This document shows, one piece after another, positions 32,712 through 40,867 of a stretch of 40,867 bases of DNA. The stretch spans positions 1 through 40,867 of the forward strand of contig JAUSNM010000012.1 in the NCBI GenBank assembly GCA_030645535.1, written 5' to 3'. The notes under the pieces were generated by a model. That model made no database searches. It was not told the origin of the DNA and saw only the letters and a program-made list of their open reading frames with translations. Made by a program: the position numbers and the translations under genes. The stretch comes from Gallionella sp. (lineage in GTDB: Bacteria > Pseudomonadota > Gammaproteobacteria > Burkholderiales > Gallionellaceae). Every line of letters starts with the position of its first letter. The first letter of the stretch is position 1.

Positions 32712-34575
32712 TACGCACACCCATTGCCGCCCGCTCCAATAAACTGCGCGGACTTGACGGTTCGGCTGACGCATCAATACATCCCGTTTGACTGCTACCA
32801 GACAAACCCGATCCCTGTTGGAGTTTAAAGAAATCACCTCCCCTGTCCATCAATTCCTGATAGCTTCCCTGTTCCAGTATCTTGCCATGTTTCATGAAAA
32901 CAATCATATCTGCCTGCCGAATGGTGGAAAGCCTGTGCGCAATTACCAATACCGTTCTGTCTTTGCTGGCTAGTTCTATAGCTGATTGCACCGACTTTTC
33001 GGATGCAGTATCCAAAGCGCTGGTCGCTTCATCAAATATCAAAATTTCAGAGTGATGAATGATTGCCCTCGCTATGGCAATTCGTTGCCGCTGTCCTCCG
33101 GAAAGCATCGTCCCACGATCACCGACAATCGTAGCAAACCCGTTTGGGAGATTCTGGATAAACTCATAGGCATACGCATTCTTTGCCGCCGCAATGATTT
33201 CAGATTCTGATATGGAATCCATTCCATAGGCTATATTGTCGCGAACCGACGCATTAAATAGAAAGGTATCCTGGCTGACCAGGCCGATCGCCCGACGCCA
33301 GGTACCACGGCTGATATTACGCAAATCAATGCCATCGACTGTGATTTTGCCCTCTTGCGGTTCATCGAAGCCCATCAACAAATCTGCCAAAGTGGATTTT
33401 CCACTTCCCGAAGGCCCCACCAATGCAACCACGCTCCCTTTTTTTATTCGCAAAGTCAGATTGCAAATTGCCGGCACGTCATTGCCAGGAAAAGCATATG
33501 TTACGTTCTCGAAATCAATCTGGAACTGCATGCCCTGAAATAGTGTTTCCCCATCTGCAGTTTCGACCAGATCGGATTTCGACAGCATATCGGAAATCGC
33601 GGTCAAGCTCCCACCCAACTGTGATACTTGGGCACGAACCCCGGCCAGGTGAGTTAGCCTGGGCCACAGGCGCATCAATGCGATGAGATAGGCCGCTACA
33701 AGTGGCAACACATCCGCCTGATTCGAATAGATGAAGGCACCGGCAGCCAGGATACTCAAGACAAGAATGGTTCCAACCGTTTCCGTGCTCGGGCCGACTG
33801 CAGACTGGCGCATCCACGCTGTCAATTCAGCATCGTAACGTTCCTTCAGAGCAATATCGGAGCGGCGAATCTCGGCGGCCTGACCATTTCGTGCCTTGAT
33901 AACGCGCATGCCGCTGATAATTTCGGTAATCACTGATGAGAAGTTGCCGATACTACTGGCTGCCTTGTTGCCCGACACAGCCACAGACCTGAACACTTTG
34001 CGCAGCGACAAACCCAACACTCCGATGGTGACAACAACAAAAGCAGTCAACCCCGGCGACAACATGATAAGGAAAATCATAAGAAACGTGATGATGAACA
34101 GGCTGTTCACCATGCTTATCATAAGGGCAACCAGCATTTCACTCCGCTGAACCTGCTCGTTGACACAACTAAGCAAGTCACCCATCCTCGATTTACTATA
34201 AAAACAGAGCTTTTGGGTTAAAAAAAACTCTACGCACCGTCGCCGAAGCGAGATGCCCACATCCAGCATCAACCTGTTTATCGAAATATTGGAAAAGTAC
34301 AAGCTCAGGTTTTTCATCACCGTCAGAACCAAAATGGCAACAACGATAGCCGTGAACTTGTGTTGCTCGGGGACGCTTTCAAAAAAGCTCATGATGCTGT
34401 TTGTCATCTGCGAGTATCCCGATCCCGAGGCATTCGAAGTAGTGCTGAGGAACAGAATGAGCGGCATCATCAGCGCCGCCGTAATTGCCTCAAGGACAGC
34501 CACGATCAATCCCAGGACAAGCCCCAACGCGGCCAGGCTTTTATGCTCTTTGACAAAAACGAGCAACAATTTCAT
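32701..34575 (-). CDS. ABC exporter with fused membrane and ATPase domains (possible lipid-linked oligosaccharide flippase)
   Basis: The 624-residue half-transporter has six TM helices in about residues 1-310 and an ATPase domain at about 345-590. The ATPase motifs are GPSGSGKST (Walker A), MLSGGQRQRIAIARA (signature), ILIFDEATSALD (Walker B) and VIAHRLST (H-loop). Its layout is that of MsbA and PglK. PglK of Campylobacter flips a lipid-linked oligosaccharide, and no Wzx/MATE-like flippase is visible in this window. I infer it may flip the repeat unit, but MsbA-like lipid or peptide export is not excluded. Its ATG overlaps the FkbM gene stop (ATGA) and its end overlaps a glycosyltransferase start. 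Confidence 0.88.
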   Translation of the reverse strand: MKLLLVFVKEHKSLAALGLVLGLIVAVLEAITAALMMPLILFLSTTSNASGSGYSQMTNSIMSFFESVPEQHKFTAIVVAILVLTVMKNLSLYFSNISINRLMLDVGISLRRRCVEFFLTQKLCFYSKSRMGDLLSCVNEQVQRSEMLVALMISMVNSLFIITFLMIFLIMLSPGLTAFVVVTIGVLGLSLRKVFRSVAVSGNKAASSIGNFSSVITEIISGMRVIKARNGQAAEIRRSDIALKERYDAELTAWMRQSAVGPSTETVGTILVLSILAAGAFIYSNQADVLPLVAAYLIALMRLWPRLTHLAGVRAQVSQLGGSLTAISDMLSKSDLVETADGETLFQGMQFQIDFENVTYAFPGNDVPAICNLTLRIKKGSVVALVGPSGSGKSTLADLLMGFDEPQEGKITVDGIDLRNISRGTWRRAIGLVSQDTFLFNASVRDNIAYGMDSISESEIIAAAKNAYAYEFIQNLPNGFATIVGDRGTMLSGGQRQRIAIARAIIHHSEILIFDEATSALDTASEKSVQSAIELASKDRTVLVIAHRLSTIRQADMIVFMKHGKILEQGSYQELMDRGGDFFKLQQGSGLSGSSQTGCIDASAEPSSPRSLLERAAMGVRNGG

Positions 34576-35294
34576 CGACGCCCCAAAACGGCAAGCTGAA
34601 ATCCATGCGCATTGATTGGCCGAACGATCTCGAAAAGGCCCTTTGTTTCGAGACTTGCAAACATATCGCGCTGCACGTTCAGCGGCGCATCATGAACCTC
34701 GATAAACAGTAATTTGACCCGCTCAAACAAATTCAGGTTCGATCTGACGAAATTGAATTCGCCCCCTTCGATATCGATTTTCATGAGGTCAATTGACCTT
34801 TCGCCAACCGCTTGCTCCATATCCAGAAAAGGAATGTCATATTTCTTGGTGTTGGCTGCCTCACTCATGCTGGAAGCCAAAAAATTGCTCTTGTTGATCC
34901 AAAGGGAAGCCGCACCGGTTTTCTCACCCAGTAGCGCATGCCTGATCGAAGCCCTCGATGAAATGCCGCTATTCTTTAGATTCCTTTCGATTACCGGGAT
35001 TAAATAGGGGTTTGGTTCGACGAGGATAAATTCAGAATCGGGTTCCCCAAACTTCGTGCGGCAGCATATATCCGCCAAAATACTGAAGTGTCCGCAATTT
35101 GCGCCGCAATCGACGATCAATTTCGGGCATTCATTCAGCAATTGAAACATCTGCCAATAAAAGGGCTGACAAAAAACATCCTGAAAACTGGCTACATCGT
35201 ATTTGCTCTGAAGCGAAATTGTTCCGCCTTCCACGCCCAATACGCATGTGATCCACCTGGCTAAACGTCGATAGGCAAAAAACTGCAAATTCAT
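34572..35294 (-). CDS. FkbM family methyltransferase
   Basis: The 240-residue protein has the FkbM core: LIVDCGANCGHFSILADI (SAM binding), FILVEPNPYLIPVIERNLKN and RSIDLMKIDIEGGEFNFVRS. FkbM-type enzymes O-methylate hydroxyls of sugars and polyketides. The C-terminus ends GFQLAVLGRR. ATG 35294 has AAGGAATCCATT upstream, a good site, and the stop overlaps the transporter start. It is the first gene of the block FkbM-ABC-GT. A degraded fragment of another FkbM gene lies at 36747-36986. Confidence 0.9.
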   Translation of the reverse strand: MNLQFFAYRRLARWITCVLGVEGGTISLQSKYDVASFQDVFCQPFYWQMFQLLNECPKLIVDCGANCGHFSILADICCRTKFGEPDSEFILVEPNPYLIPVIERNLKNSGISSRASIRHALLGEKTGAASLWINKSNFLASSMSEAANTKKYDIPFLDMEQAVGERSIDLMKIDIEGGEFNFVRSNLNLFERVKLLFIEVHDAPLNVQRDMFASLETKGLFEIVRPINAHGFQLAVLGRR

Positions 35295-35587
35295 AATGGA
35301 TTCCTTTTCAACATCTTTACCATTTACGTCAAATCAGGGCAGCAACCAGAAGCGGTTAGTCCCGACAGTTTCATCCCTAAGGAAAAAAGAAGGGGCAGCA
35401 CACAGCTGCGCCGTTGATCGCCAGCGTGATCGACTGGGATATTTAATCTGTCTGCGTCAACCGATCGGCATGGACAGCGGCACTATCGACCTGGCTTATT
35501 CTTACCAATCAGGTCTCATCCAACACACTGCCCGGCAAGTCTTTAAAAGGAAGATACCCAAAGCATTCCACTCGCCGATTATTCTAA

Positions 35588-35666
35588 TTAAATCGTGTGT
35601 TTGGGCCGCCTGGAGGTTTCTTTGCTAATACGCGTACCTAATCCACCTGCAAAAATGTGCTTTCAT
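35588..35666 (-). pseudogene. RfbF-like sugar-phosphate nucleotidyltransferase 5' remnant
   Basis: ATG 35666 starts MKAHFC, then the next frame reads IFAGGLGTRISKETSRRPK followed by HTI and a stop. This matches the N-terminus of glucose-1-phosphate cytidylyltransferases and related enzymes (family pattern MKAVILAGGLGTRISEET, then RPKPM). A small deletion after the third codon explains the frame change. The remaining roughly 230 codons are absent. The rest of the 408-nt gap 35295-35702 shows no gene I can support. Confidence 0.65.
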
Positions 35667-35702
35667 GTTTGAGCCATGCGCAGCCCTATTGGATGTAATC
35701 GC

Positions 35703-36689
35703 TCATGCCTGGTGCCGCCCCTTGGTAGCCGGCTTCAATTGTAGCAACCGATCAAAATACGCAATGGTCTGGACGAGTCCTTGTTCAAGTTGAACTTTCG
35801 GCTCCCAGCTTAGCTTCTGGCGAGCTAAAGAAATATCGGGCTGACGCTGCTTCGGATCATCGGCGGGTAGCGGATGGAGAACCAGCTTTGAAGTCGATCC
35901 GGTCAACTCAATCACCGCTTCAGCCAATTCACGGATGGTGAACTCAACTGGGTTTCCCAAGTTGACCGGTCCGGTGAAACCAGCCTCGCTGTCCATTAGA
36001 CGCACAAAGCCTTCGATCAAGTCATCCACGTAGCAGAAAGAGCGCGTTTGATTGCCTTCACCATAAATGGTGATCGGCTCCCCCTTCAGCGCTTGCACGA
36101 TAAAATTGGACACGACGCGACCATCATTGGGGTGCATGCGTGGACCGTAGGTATTAAAGATGCGTGCCACTTTGATATCCACCCCATACTGGCGATGATA
36201 GTCGAAGAACAGAGTCTCGGCACAGCGCTTGCCCTCGTCATAACAGGAACGCGAACCGATGGGGTTGACGTTACCCCAATAATCTTCTGTCTGAGGATGG
36301 ACGATCGGGTCACCATAGATTTCGCTGGTGGATGCCTGGAGAATTTTTGCCTTTACCCGCTTTGCAAGCCCCAGCATATTGATGGCGCCATGCACAGAGG
36401 TCTTAGTAGTCTGAACCGGGTCAAACTGATAGTGAATGGGCGAGGCCGGGCATGCCAGGTTATATATCTCATCCACCTCAACGAAGAGTGGGAAGGTAAC
36501 ATCGTGGCGCATCAGCTCGAAGTTGGGGTTGCCAAGCAGATGAGCAATATTATCCTTGGTGCCAGTGAACAAATTGTCTACGCAGAGTACATCGGCACCA
36601 TCAGCGAGCAGGCGCGAGCAAAGATGCGACCCCAGAAAGCCTGCGCCGCCGGTAACTAAAACACGCCGCCTAATTGAATAGTTCTTCAT
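35703..36689 (-). CDS. UDP-glucuronate decarboxylase (UDP-xylose synthase, UXS)
   Basis: The 328-residue SDR protein starts [20 protein letters not shown]. It has [37 protein letters not shown] and [20 protein letters not shown] (catalytic Tyr and Lys). [20 protein letters not shown] and [20 protein letters not shown] follow. These are the signatures of bacterial UXS, which converts UDP-glucuronate to UDP-xylose. The Ugd gene upstream supplies its substrate. I prefer ATG 36689 (GGAAA upstream) over ATG 36743, which would add 18 unconserved residues next to a pseudogene. Confidence 0.93.
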   Translation of the reverse strand: MKNYSIRRRVLVTGGAGFLGSHLCSRLLADGADVLCVDNLFTGTKDNIAHLLGNPNFELMRHDVTFPLFVEVDEIYNLACPASPIHYQFDPVQTTKTSVHGAINMLGLAKRVKAKILQASTSEIYGDPIVHPQTEDYWGNVNPIGSRSCYDEGKRCAETLFFDYHRQYGVDIKVARIFNTYGPRMHPNDGRVVSNFIVQALKGEPITIYGEGNQTRSFCYVDDLIEGFVRLMDSEAGFTGPVNLGNPVEFTIRELAEAVIELTGSTSKLVLHPLPADDPKQRQPDISLARQKLSWEPKVQLEQGLVQTIAYFDRLLQLKPATKGRHQA

Positions 36690-36746
36690 ATTTTTCCAAG
36701 TTATTTCCACGACCGTTGAACGCAGTAGCGAATGATCACTCATTTC

Positions 36747-36986
36747 TCAAACTGACATTGCAGCATTAACAATCCAATACTGCTGCACACCCCTAAGACG
36801 ACTTGACACCTCGTCCACATTTCTCACATAAAGCGTATTTCCTAACTGATTCTTCTTGCCTTTCAGAGAAATAAGCTAATGATTCAATGACGCATAGACG
36901 TAGGTATTAAAACCAAACGACAACATTTTTTCGTGCAACGATTTCTCGTCAAAGCCATACCGTTCGCTACTTCCATTCAATTCCAT
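36747..36986 (-). pseudogene. FkbM methyltransferase 3' remnant with an in-frame stop
   Basis: From ATG 36986 the frame reads MELNGSSERYGFDEKSLHEK, then MLSFGFNTYVYASLNH, a TAG at 36876-36878, and then in the same frame LISLKGKKNQLGNTLYVRNV ending near IVNAAMSV before a TGA. The whole matches the C-terminal third of FkbM-type methyltransferases, whose pattern is LHxxLxxxGFxxYxY, then LIxLxG, then GNTLYIRD. The body with the SAM site is missing. Readable similarity across the stop points to a recent nonsense change in an already truncated gene. The remaining bases to 37082 (about 95) hold nothing I recognise. Confidence 0.7.
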
Positions 36987-37082
36987 AATACAGCTAACAG
37001 CGATAACCTGGATAATGCGTAGAAACAAGGTACAAGGGGCAAGAATCAAGTTGATGCCAAAGGTAAAAAGTGAAAGAGCATA

Positions 37083-38249
37083 TCAATCCTTGCCAAACAA
37101 ATCGCGGCTATAAATCTTGTCCGCCACGTCGCGAATGTCGTCGGTAATGCGGTTGGCGACGATAACGTCAGCCTGCTGTTTGAATTGCGCCAAGTCATTC
37201 ACCACCCTGGAGTGGAAGAATTCAGACTCCTTGAGTTCAGGTTCATAAACGATGACTTCGACACCCTTGGCTTTGATGCGCTTCATGATGCCCTGAATGC
37301 TGGAAGAACGGAAGTTGTCAGAGCCGCTCTTCATAATGAGGCGGTGGATGCCAACGATCTTGGGGTTGCGCTTGAGAATACTGTCGGCGATGAAATCCTT
37401 GCGTGTGGTGTTTGCCTCGACAATGGCGTGAACGAGATTCTGCGGGACATTTTGATAATTAGCGAGCAGTTGCTTGGTGTCTTTGGGCAGGCAGTAGCCG
37501 CCATATCCGAACGAGGGGTTGTTGTAGTAATCACCGATGCGCGGATCAAGGCTGACGCCTTGGATGATCTGTCTGGTATCCAGTCCATGTGTGGCGGCGT
37601 AGGTGTCCAACTCGTTGAAATAGGCGACGCGCATAGCGAGGTAGGTATTGGCAAACAGCTTGACCGCCTCGGCCTCGGTTGAATCAGTAAACAGAACGGC
37701 GATATCTTGCTTGACCGCACCTTGTTTGAGCAGGTTGGCAAAGGTTTCTGCGCGCCTGGAGCGTTCGCCGACGACGATGCGCGAGGGGTGCAGATTATCG
37801 TGCAAGGCACGACCTTCACGCAGAAATTCGGGAGAAAAAATCAGGTTGTCGCAGTTAAATTGAGCACGTGCTTTAATGGTATAGCCCACTGGCACGGTGG
37901 ATTTGATGACCATCACCGCCTGTGGATTGATGCTCATGACATCCTGAATCACAGACTCAATCGAGCGGGTGTTGAAGTAGTTGGTCTCGGGGTCGTAGTC
38001 GGTGGGCGTGGCGATGATGACGTAATCTGCCCCGGCGTAGGCTTCATGTTTGTCGAGCGTGGCGCGAAAGTTGAGAGGCTTGTGCTTCAGGTAGTCTTCA
38101 ATCTCGACATCTTCAATAGGTGATTGTCTGCGGTTAAGCATCTCGACCTTTGCAGTGAGAATATCGAGCGCCACCACTTCATTGTGCTGTGCAAGCAGGA
38201 TAGCATTCGAGAGTCCTACATACCCGGTACCTGCGATGGCGATTTTCAT
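37083..38249 (-). CDS. ugd: UDP-glucose 6-dehydrogenase
   Basis: The 388-residue protein, the same length as E. coli Ugd, oxidises UDP-glucose to UDP-glucuronate with two NAD+. It begins [20 protein letters not shown] (Rossmann motif). [12 protein letters not shown] and [20 protein letters not shown] follow. The catalytic cysteine is in [20 protein letters not shown], and [20 protein letters not shown] is in the C-terminal domain. It lies upstream of UXS, separated by an FkbM remnant. The 277 nt before its start (38250-38526) are A/T-rich, hold no gene I can recognise, and may carry a promoter. Confidence 0.95.
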   Translation of the reverse strand: MKIAIAGTGYVGLSNAILLAQHNEVVALDILTAKVEMLNRRQSPIEDVEIEDYLKHKPLNFRATLDKHEAYAGADYVIIATPTDYDPETNYFNTRSIESVIQDVMSINPQAVMVIKSTVPVGYTIKARAQFNCDNLIFSPEFLREGRALHDNLHPSRIVVGERSRRAETFANLLKQGAVKQDIAVLFTDSTEAEAVKLFANTYLAMRVAYFNELDTYAATHGLDTRQIIQGVSLDPRIGDYYNNPSFGYGGYCLPKDTKQLLANYQNVPQNLVHAIVEANTTRKDFIADSILKRNPKIVGIHRLIMKSGSDNFRSSSIQGIMKRIKAKGVEVIVYEPELKESEFFHSRVVNDLAQFKQQADVIVANRITDDIRDVADKIYSRDLFGKD

Positions 38250-38526
38250 AAATTCTTTTTCTTAAATACAGCCTGACAAAAAAATCAACCTGAAAGTTTG
38301 AATACTTAAGGTAAAAAGGCACGTTACAAGCAAGCTGATATTACATGAACAGGATTTTAAAATATATAGGCCAAAATGCATATAAAATTCAGGGCGACAC
38401 CTCTTGGCAAATCGATTATTGGCTGTATCCCGGTGTACTTTTGCGGATCTGACGCGCACTACCAGCAGGAGTTAACAGAAGGACAACCCAACGCAGGCAT
38501 GACAGATTTCAGCTCCATCACCTGAC

Positions 38527-39957
38527 TCACTTCTCAGACTGACACCGCCGTGATGCCAGAGCCTTCAATGGCATACTGGCCTCTTCGGCGGTCAGGTAAC
38601 GGCTCCACGACACCGCGCCGATACGTTTATTGTCATAGTCGTTGACGCGCGACCACAGCATGCGATCTTTGGTGAAGCGCATATCCCGACCGTAATTCGT
38701 ATCCTCGAGGAACAGCCCCCCATCTGGAAGCAATCGCGCACGCCCCTCGGTGACGCTGACCGGGCGTGCCTGGGCAAGCAGGGCGGCGAAGGGTTGCGAC
38801 ACCTGCTTGGTATCAAAGTCATAGACCAGCACCTGATTAGTGTCGCCGGGTTTCATGAACATTTGTTTTCCGGTTATGGGGCCTGAAACAACGTTGTTAT
38901 TGAACACCGAGATACTATGGTCATCGACGAAATCCACCGAATGCTGATTCATCCACGGCCCGGTCTGGTGCCAGATAATCTTGTCAGTCGAAGGTCGATA
39001 CAAAAACAGTGTACTGAGATGCCGCGCCGAGATCAGCAAGTCGCCTCGCTGCCAGTACCTGGAATCTTGATGAGCGGCTTTGATCTGGTTAATGTGGATC
39101 GGATCACTGTTAATTTGCAGTCCAGACATACCCAGCAGCATCGACTCCATGCCATTGTCACGCAGGATACGGGCGAAGGAACGTTTTTCAAGTAGTCGAC
39201 CATCGGTAGAAACGTGTGCCAGAGCATCGTCTCTAATTTTGTCGCGCAACCATGGGTTGTCGGCGAGACCATCCTGCGCAACAGAAGGCACCCAGAGAGC
39301 ACTGCCACTTTCATCAATTTCATTCGAGTGGTGCATCACCTCGTCGAACACCCAGACAGGTTTGGAGTTGCATGGACTCAGCCGCACCAGGGACGTAAAG
39401 TTATTGAATATAATGTCGCCGTCAGCAAGCAACACGGGATGCATTGCCCGAGCCTCTAACGGACTGCCTTTTGACTCAAGCTTCTTCTCTGTGATCGTTT
39501 CGAAGATCGCTACCCAGTCAGGATCCCAGCGTGCAACTTGCGCTCCATCCGAAATCCGGATCAGTTGCACGATACTGTGTTTTGCTACCGGGTCGACACC
39601 GGAAAACAGCAGGTAGCCGGTATCCTTCGGGGAGGGAAAGCTGCGCACCCAATATGGCTGCTCGGTCGTCTTCCGATCCATGAGCAACGGTGACGGATCG
39701 TCTCCGAACCGATCCCTGACCTCTTTAACTGCCGAAAAAACGAGTCCCGGAAATTCGGCGACTGCAATGACCATGCGAGCTTGGTTTTCTGAAAGTCGAA
39801 CACCACCTTTTATGATGACATGCCGGACTGCCCACGCCGTACTGATGACTGCGACGATGAGCACAGCCGACACAGCCGCCGTCAACCAAAGCCAGAACTT
39901 CCAGCCAAAGGCATGATTATCTCGATATGGGGTGGTCGTGGAATGCGCTTTCTTCAT
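38527..39957 (-). CDS. Arylsulfotransferase-family (ASST-like) membrane-anchored protein
   Basis: The 476-residue protein has an N-terminal TM (about 18-44: FWLWLTAAVSAVLIVAVIST) and a large periplasmic domain of predicted beta-propeller type. MHHSNEIDESGSALWVPS and MNQHSVDFVDDHSISVFNNN contain the conserved histidines and blades of the Arylsulfotran family. DGGLFLEDTNYGR is near the end. Classical ASST moves sulfate from aryl sulfates to phenols through a sulfo-histidine. Whether this branch is active, and on what acceptor, is not known. The start overlaps the sulfotransferase gene by 41 nt (GGTG 8 nt upstream), so the two are coupled. Confidence 0.8.
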   Translation of the reverse strand: MKKAHSTTTPYRDNHAFGWKFWLWLTAAVSAVLIVAVISTAWAVRHVIIKGGVRLSENQARMVIAVAEFPGLVFSAVKEVRDRFGDDPSPLLMDRKTTEQPYWVRSFPSPKDTGYLLFSGVDPVAKHSIVQLIRISDGAQVARWDPDWVAIFETITEKKLESKGSPLEARAMHPVLLADGDIIFNNFTSLVRLSPCNSKPVWVFDEVMHHSNEIDESGSALWVPSVAQDGLADNPWLRDKIRDDALAHVSTDGRLLEKRSFARILRDNGMESMLLGMSGLQINSDPIHINQIKAAHQDSRYWQRGDLLISARHLSTLFLYRPSTDKIIWHQTGPWMNQHSVDFVDDHSISVFNNNVVSGPITGKQMFMKPGDTNQVLVYDFDTKQVSQPFAALLAQARPVSVTEGRARLLPDGGLFLEDTNYGRDMRFTKDRMLWSRVNDYDNKRIGAVSWSRYLTAEEASMPLKALASRRCQSEK

Positions 39958-40867
39958 TTGATTTCACCATGTCAGTAGGGAGTACGATATTTTTCGGGCT
40001 GTCCAGCAGTGCGCGGTGTGTAGCCTCGGCACGGCTCAGCAATTCGGGACAGAAATCGTCGGTGCTCTGAACTCCTGGGGCCGGTGCGTTGATCCGCTTT
40101 GCCAGTGATATGGCGTCAGCCTGCACTCCAAGCACATTGAAGATTGCAGCTAGAGTTTCTACTGGCTCAGCGCACAAAGCATCATAATTAACCAGGTAAA
40201 ATCGCAGCTCCCGCTGCGCCAGTACGTGGAGGTATACTGCATTCCAGTAGTCGAGCCAATAGTTCAGATCTTCTGGTTTACGCGACATTTCCATCTCGGG
40301 CACTGCAAAACAAAACGGAAGATGATCAAGCCCGAATTCGTGATGCGCAAGCCAACCCATGTAGGTTCGCGTAAAACGGTCTCCGGTTTGGGCGGCGCAA
40401 AAATTTACGTGCTGTCGATATAATGAGCGTGCTGTGGCAACCGGGTTCCGGTATACCAGCAACAACGTCGCCGTCTGGTCAACACAGAGACTACGCAGGC
40501 GCAACAGATTGTTGTTGTTTTTTGACAAGTAGCGCCTCAGGACGCCACTTTCTGAAATTGGCTCCGTTCGCGGATTCGCCACGAGCGCGCGATAGTCCGA
40601 AAAGGTGGCGAGCGCCTCCGAAGAGGGTTCTTCGACACTAAAACAGCGGGGATCCGACGTTCGCGCACCAAACGTACGCCAAAACACCTCTTCAAAACCC
40701 TCCGGGCTATCGAAATCGATATACACCCCATCGCCGTGAGCACGTTCCGCAAGCACCGAAACCTGCGGCGCATGTCTTGTCATTTGCTTCCACAGATTAG
40801 GCGCCAGCACAAACGGCATGTTCCGGTATGTCAGCGACCGAAACACATCAACCTGGTCGAGAATATG
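39917..40867 (-). CDS. Sulfotransferase family protein, N-terminus beyond the window
   Basis: The frame is open to the right edge (its first visible residues are ILDQVDVFRSLTYRNMPFVL), so the start lies outside. A GTG at 40846 is not a credible start because conserved sequence precedes it. SKNNNNLLRLRSL and LLLVYRNPVATARSLYRQH match the PAPS 3'-phosphate-binding motif (R-x-P-x(5)-S) of sulfotransferases. LNYWLDYWNAVYLHVL and FYLVNYDALCAEPVETLAAI follow as usual. The PAPS 5' loop (KSGTT-like) must be upstream. Location beside the ASST-like gene in a polysaccharide locus suggests sulfation of the polymer or its lipid carrier; this is inference. Confidence 0.78.
   Translation of the reverse strand, partial: HILDQVDVFRSLTYRNMPFVLAPNLWKQMTRHAPQVSVLAERAHGDGVYIDFDSPEGFEEVFWRTFGARTSDPRCFSVEEPSSEALATFSDYRALVANPRTEPISESGVLRRYLSKNNNNLLRLRSLCVDQTATLLLVYRNPVATARSLYRQHVNFCAAQTGDRFTRTYMGWLAHHEFGLDHLPFCFAVPEMEMSRKPEDLNYWLDYWNAVYLHVLAQRELRFYLVNYDALCAEPVETLAAIFNVLGVQADAISLAKRINAPAPGVQSTDDFCPELLSRAEATHRALLDSPKNIVLPTDMVKSNEESAFHDHPISR

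Noticed and set aside
35296-35628. 110-codon plus-strand ORF starting in the FkbM upstream gap
   Set aside because: No recognisable similarity, no ribosome site, and it runs opposite to the RfbF-like remnant.
38262-38459. 65-codon minus-strand ORF before ugd
   Set aside because: Unrecognised, no good start context, A/T-rich spacer.
1-40867. Mobile elements, CRISPR arrays, tRNA genes
   Set aside because: No transposase or integrase frame, no regular repeat-spacer array and no tRNA cloverleaf was noticed. Gene remnants look like decay or recombination without visible IS ends.

Overview
The window reads as chromosome of a betaproteobacterium of moderate GC, possibly Nitrosomonadales or Gallionellaceae-like. 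This taxon guess rests on gene content and protein style and is low-certainty. Every supported gene lies on the minus strand, so transcription runs from high to low coordinates. I saw no tRNA, rRNA, CRISPR array, intact insertion sequence or transposase.

Low-coordinate end (1-5523): the 5' part of a PagL-like lipid A deacylase, the 4.5S SRP RNA (ffs), a class I fumarase, and a lapG-lapD pair, the c-di-GMP receptor and periplasmic protease that control release of large surface adhesins. Next comes a secreted, extremely Ala-rich protein built of 15-residue repeats and closed by a good intrinsic terminator.

The rest (5622-40867) is one large exopolysaccharide locus. The machinery is at the low-coordinate side: VpsP-like protein, PHP-type phosphatase, Wzc-like tyrosine autokinase, Wza/EpsE-like export protein, EpsL-like barrel, an O-antigen ligase/polymerase-family membrane protein and a WecA/MraY-like priming transferase. 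Upstream of these are a WbuB-like glycosyltransferase, galE, a carbamoyltransferase, five further GT4-type glycosyltransferases (one split by a homopolymer), four methyltransferases including one FkbM type, an SDR epimerase, an acyltransferase, a Wzy-like polymerase and an ABC exporter that may replace Wzx. At the far end are UXS and Ugd (UDP-glucose to UDP-glucuronate to UDP-xylose), an arylsulfotransferase-family protein and a PAPS-type sulfotransferase cut by the window edge. The inferred product is a Wzy-type heteropolysaccharide that may contain galactose, glucuronate or xylose, with methyl, acyl, carbamoyl and possibly sulfate groups.

The most notable features are signs of turnover and switching. 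A G12 tract splits one glycosyltransferase and a one-base slip would repair it. A G9 tract sets the C-terminus of the priming transferase. Four decayed gene fragments sit between intact genes: a manC-like 5' end fused by an ATGA overlap to the ligase gene, a wbuB-like 5' end, an rfbF-like 5' end, and an FkbM methyltransferase 3' end with one in-frame stop.
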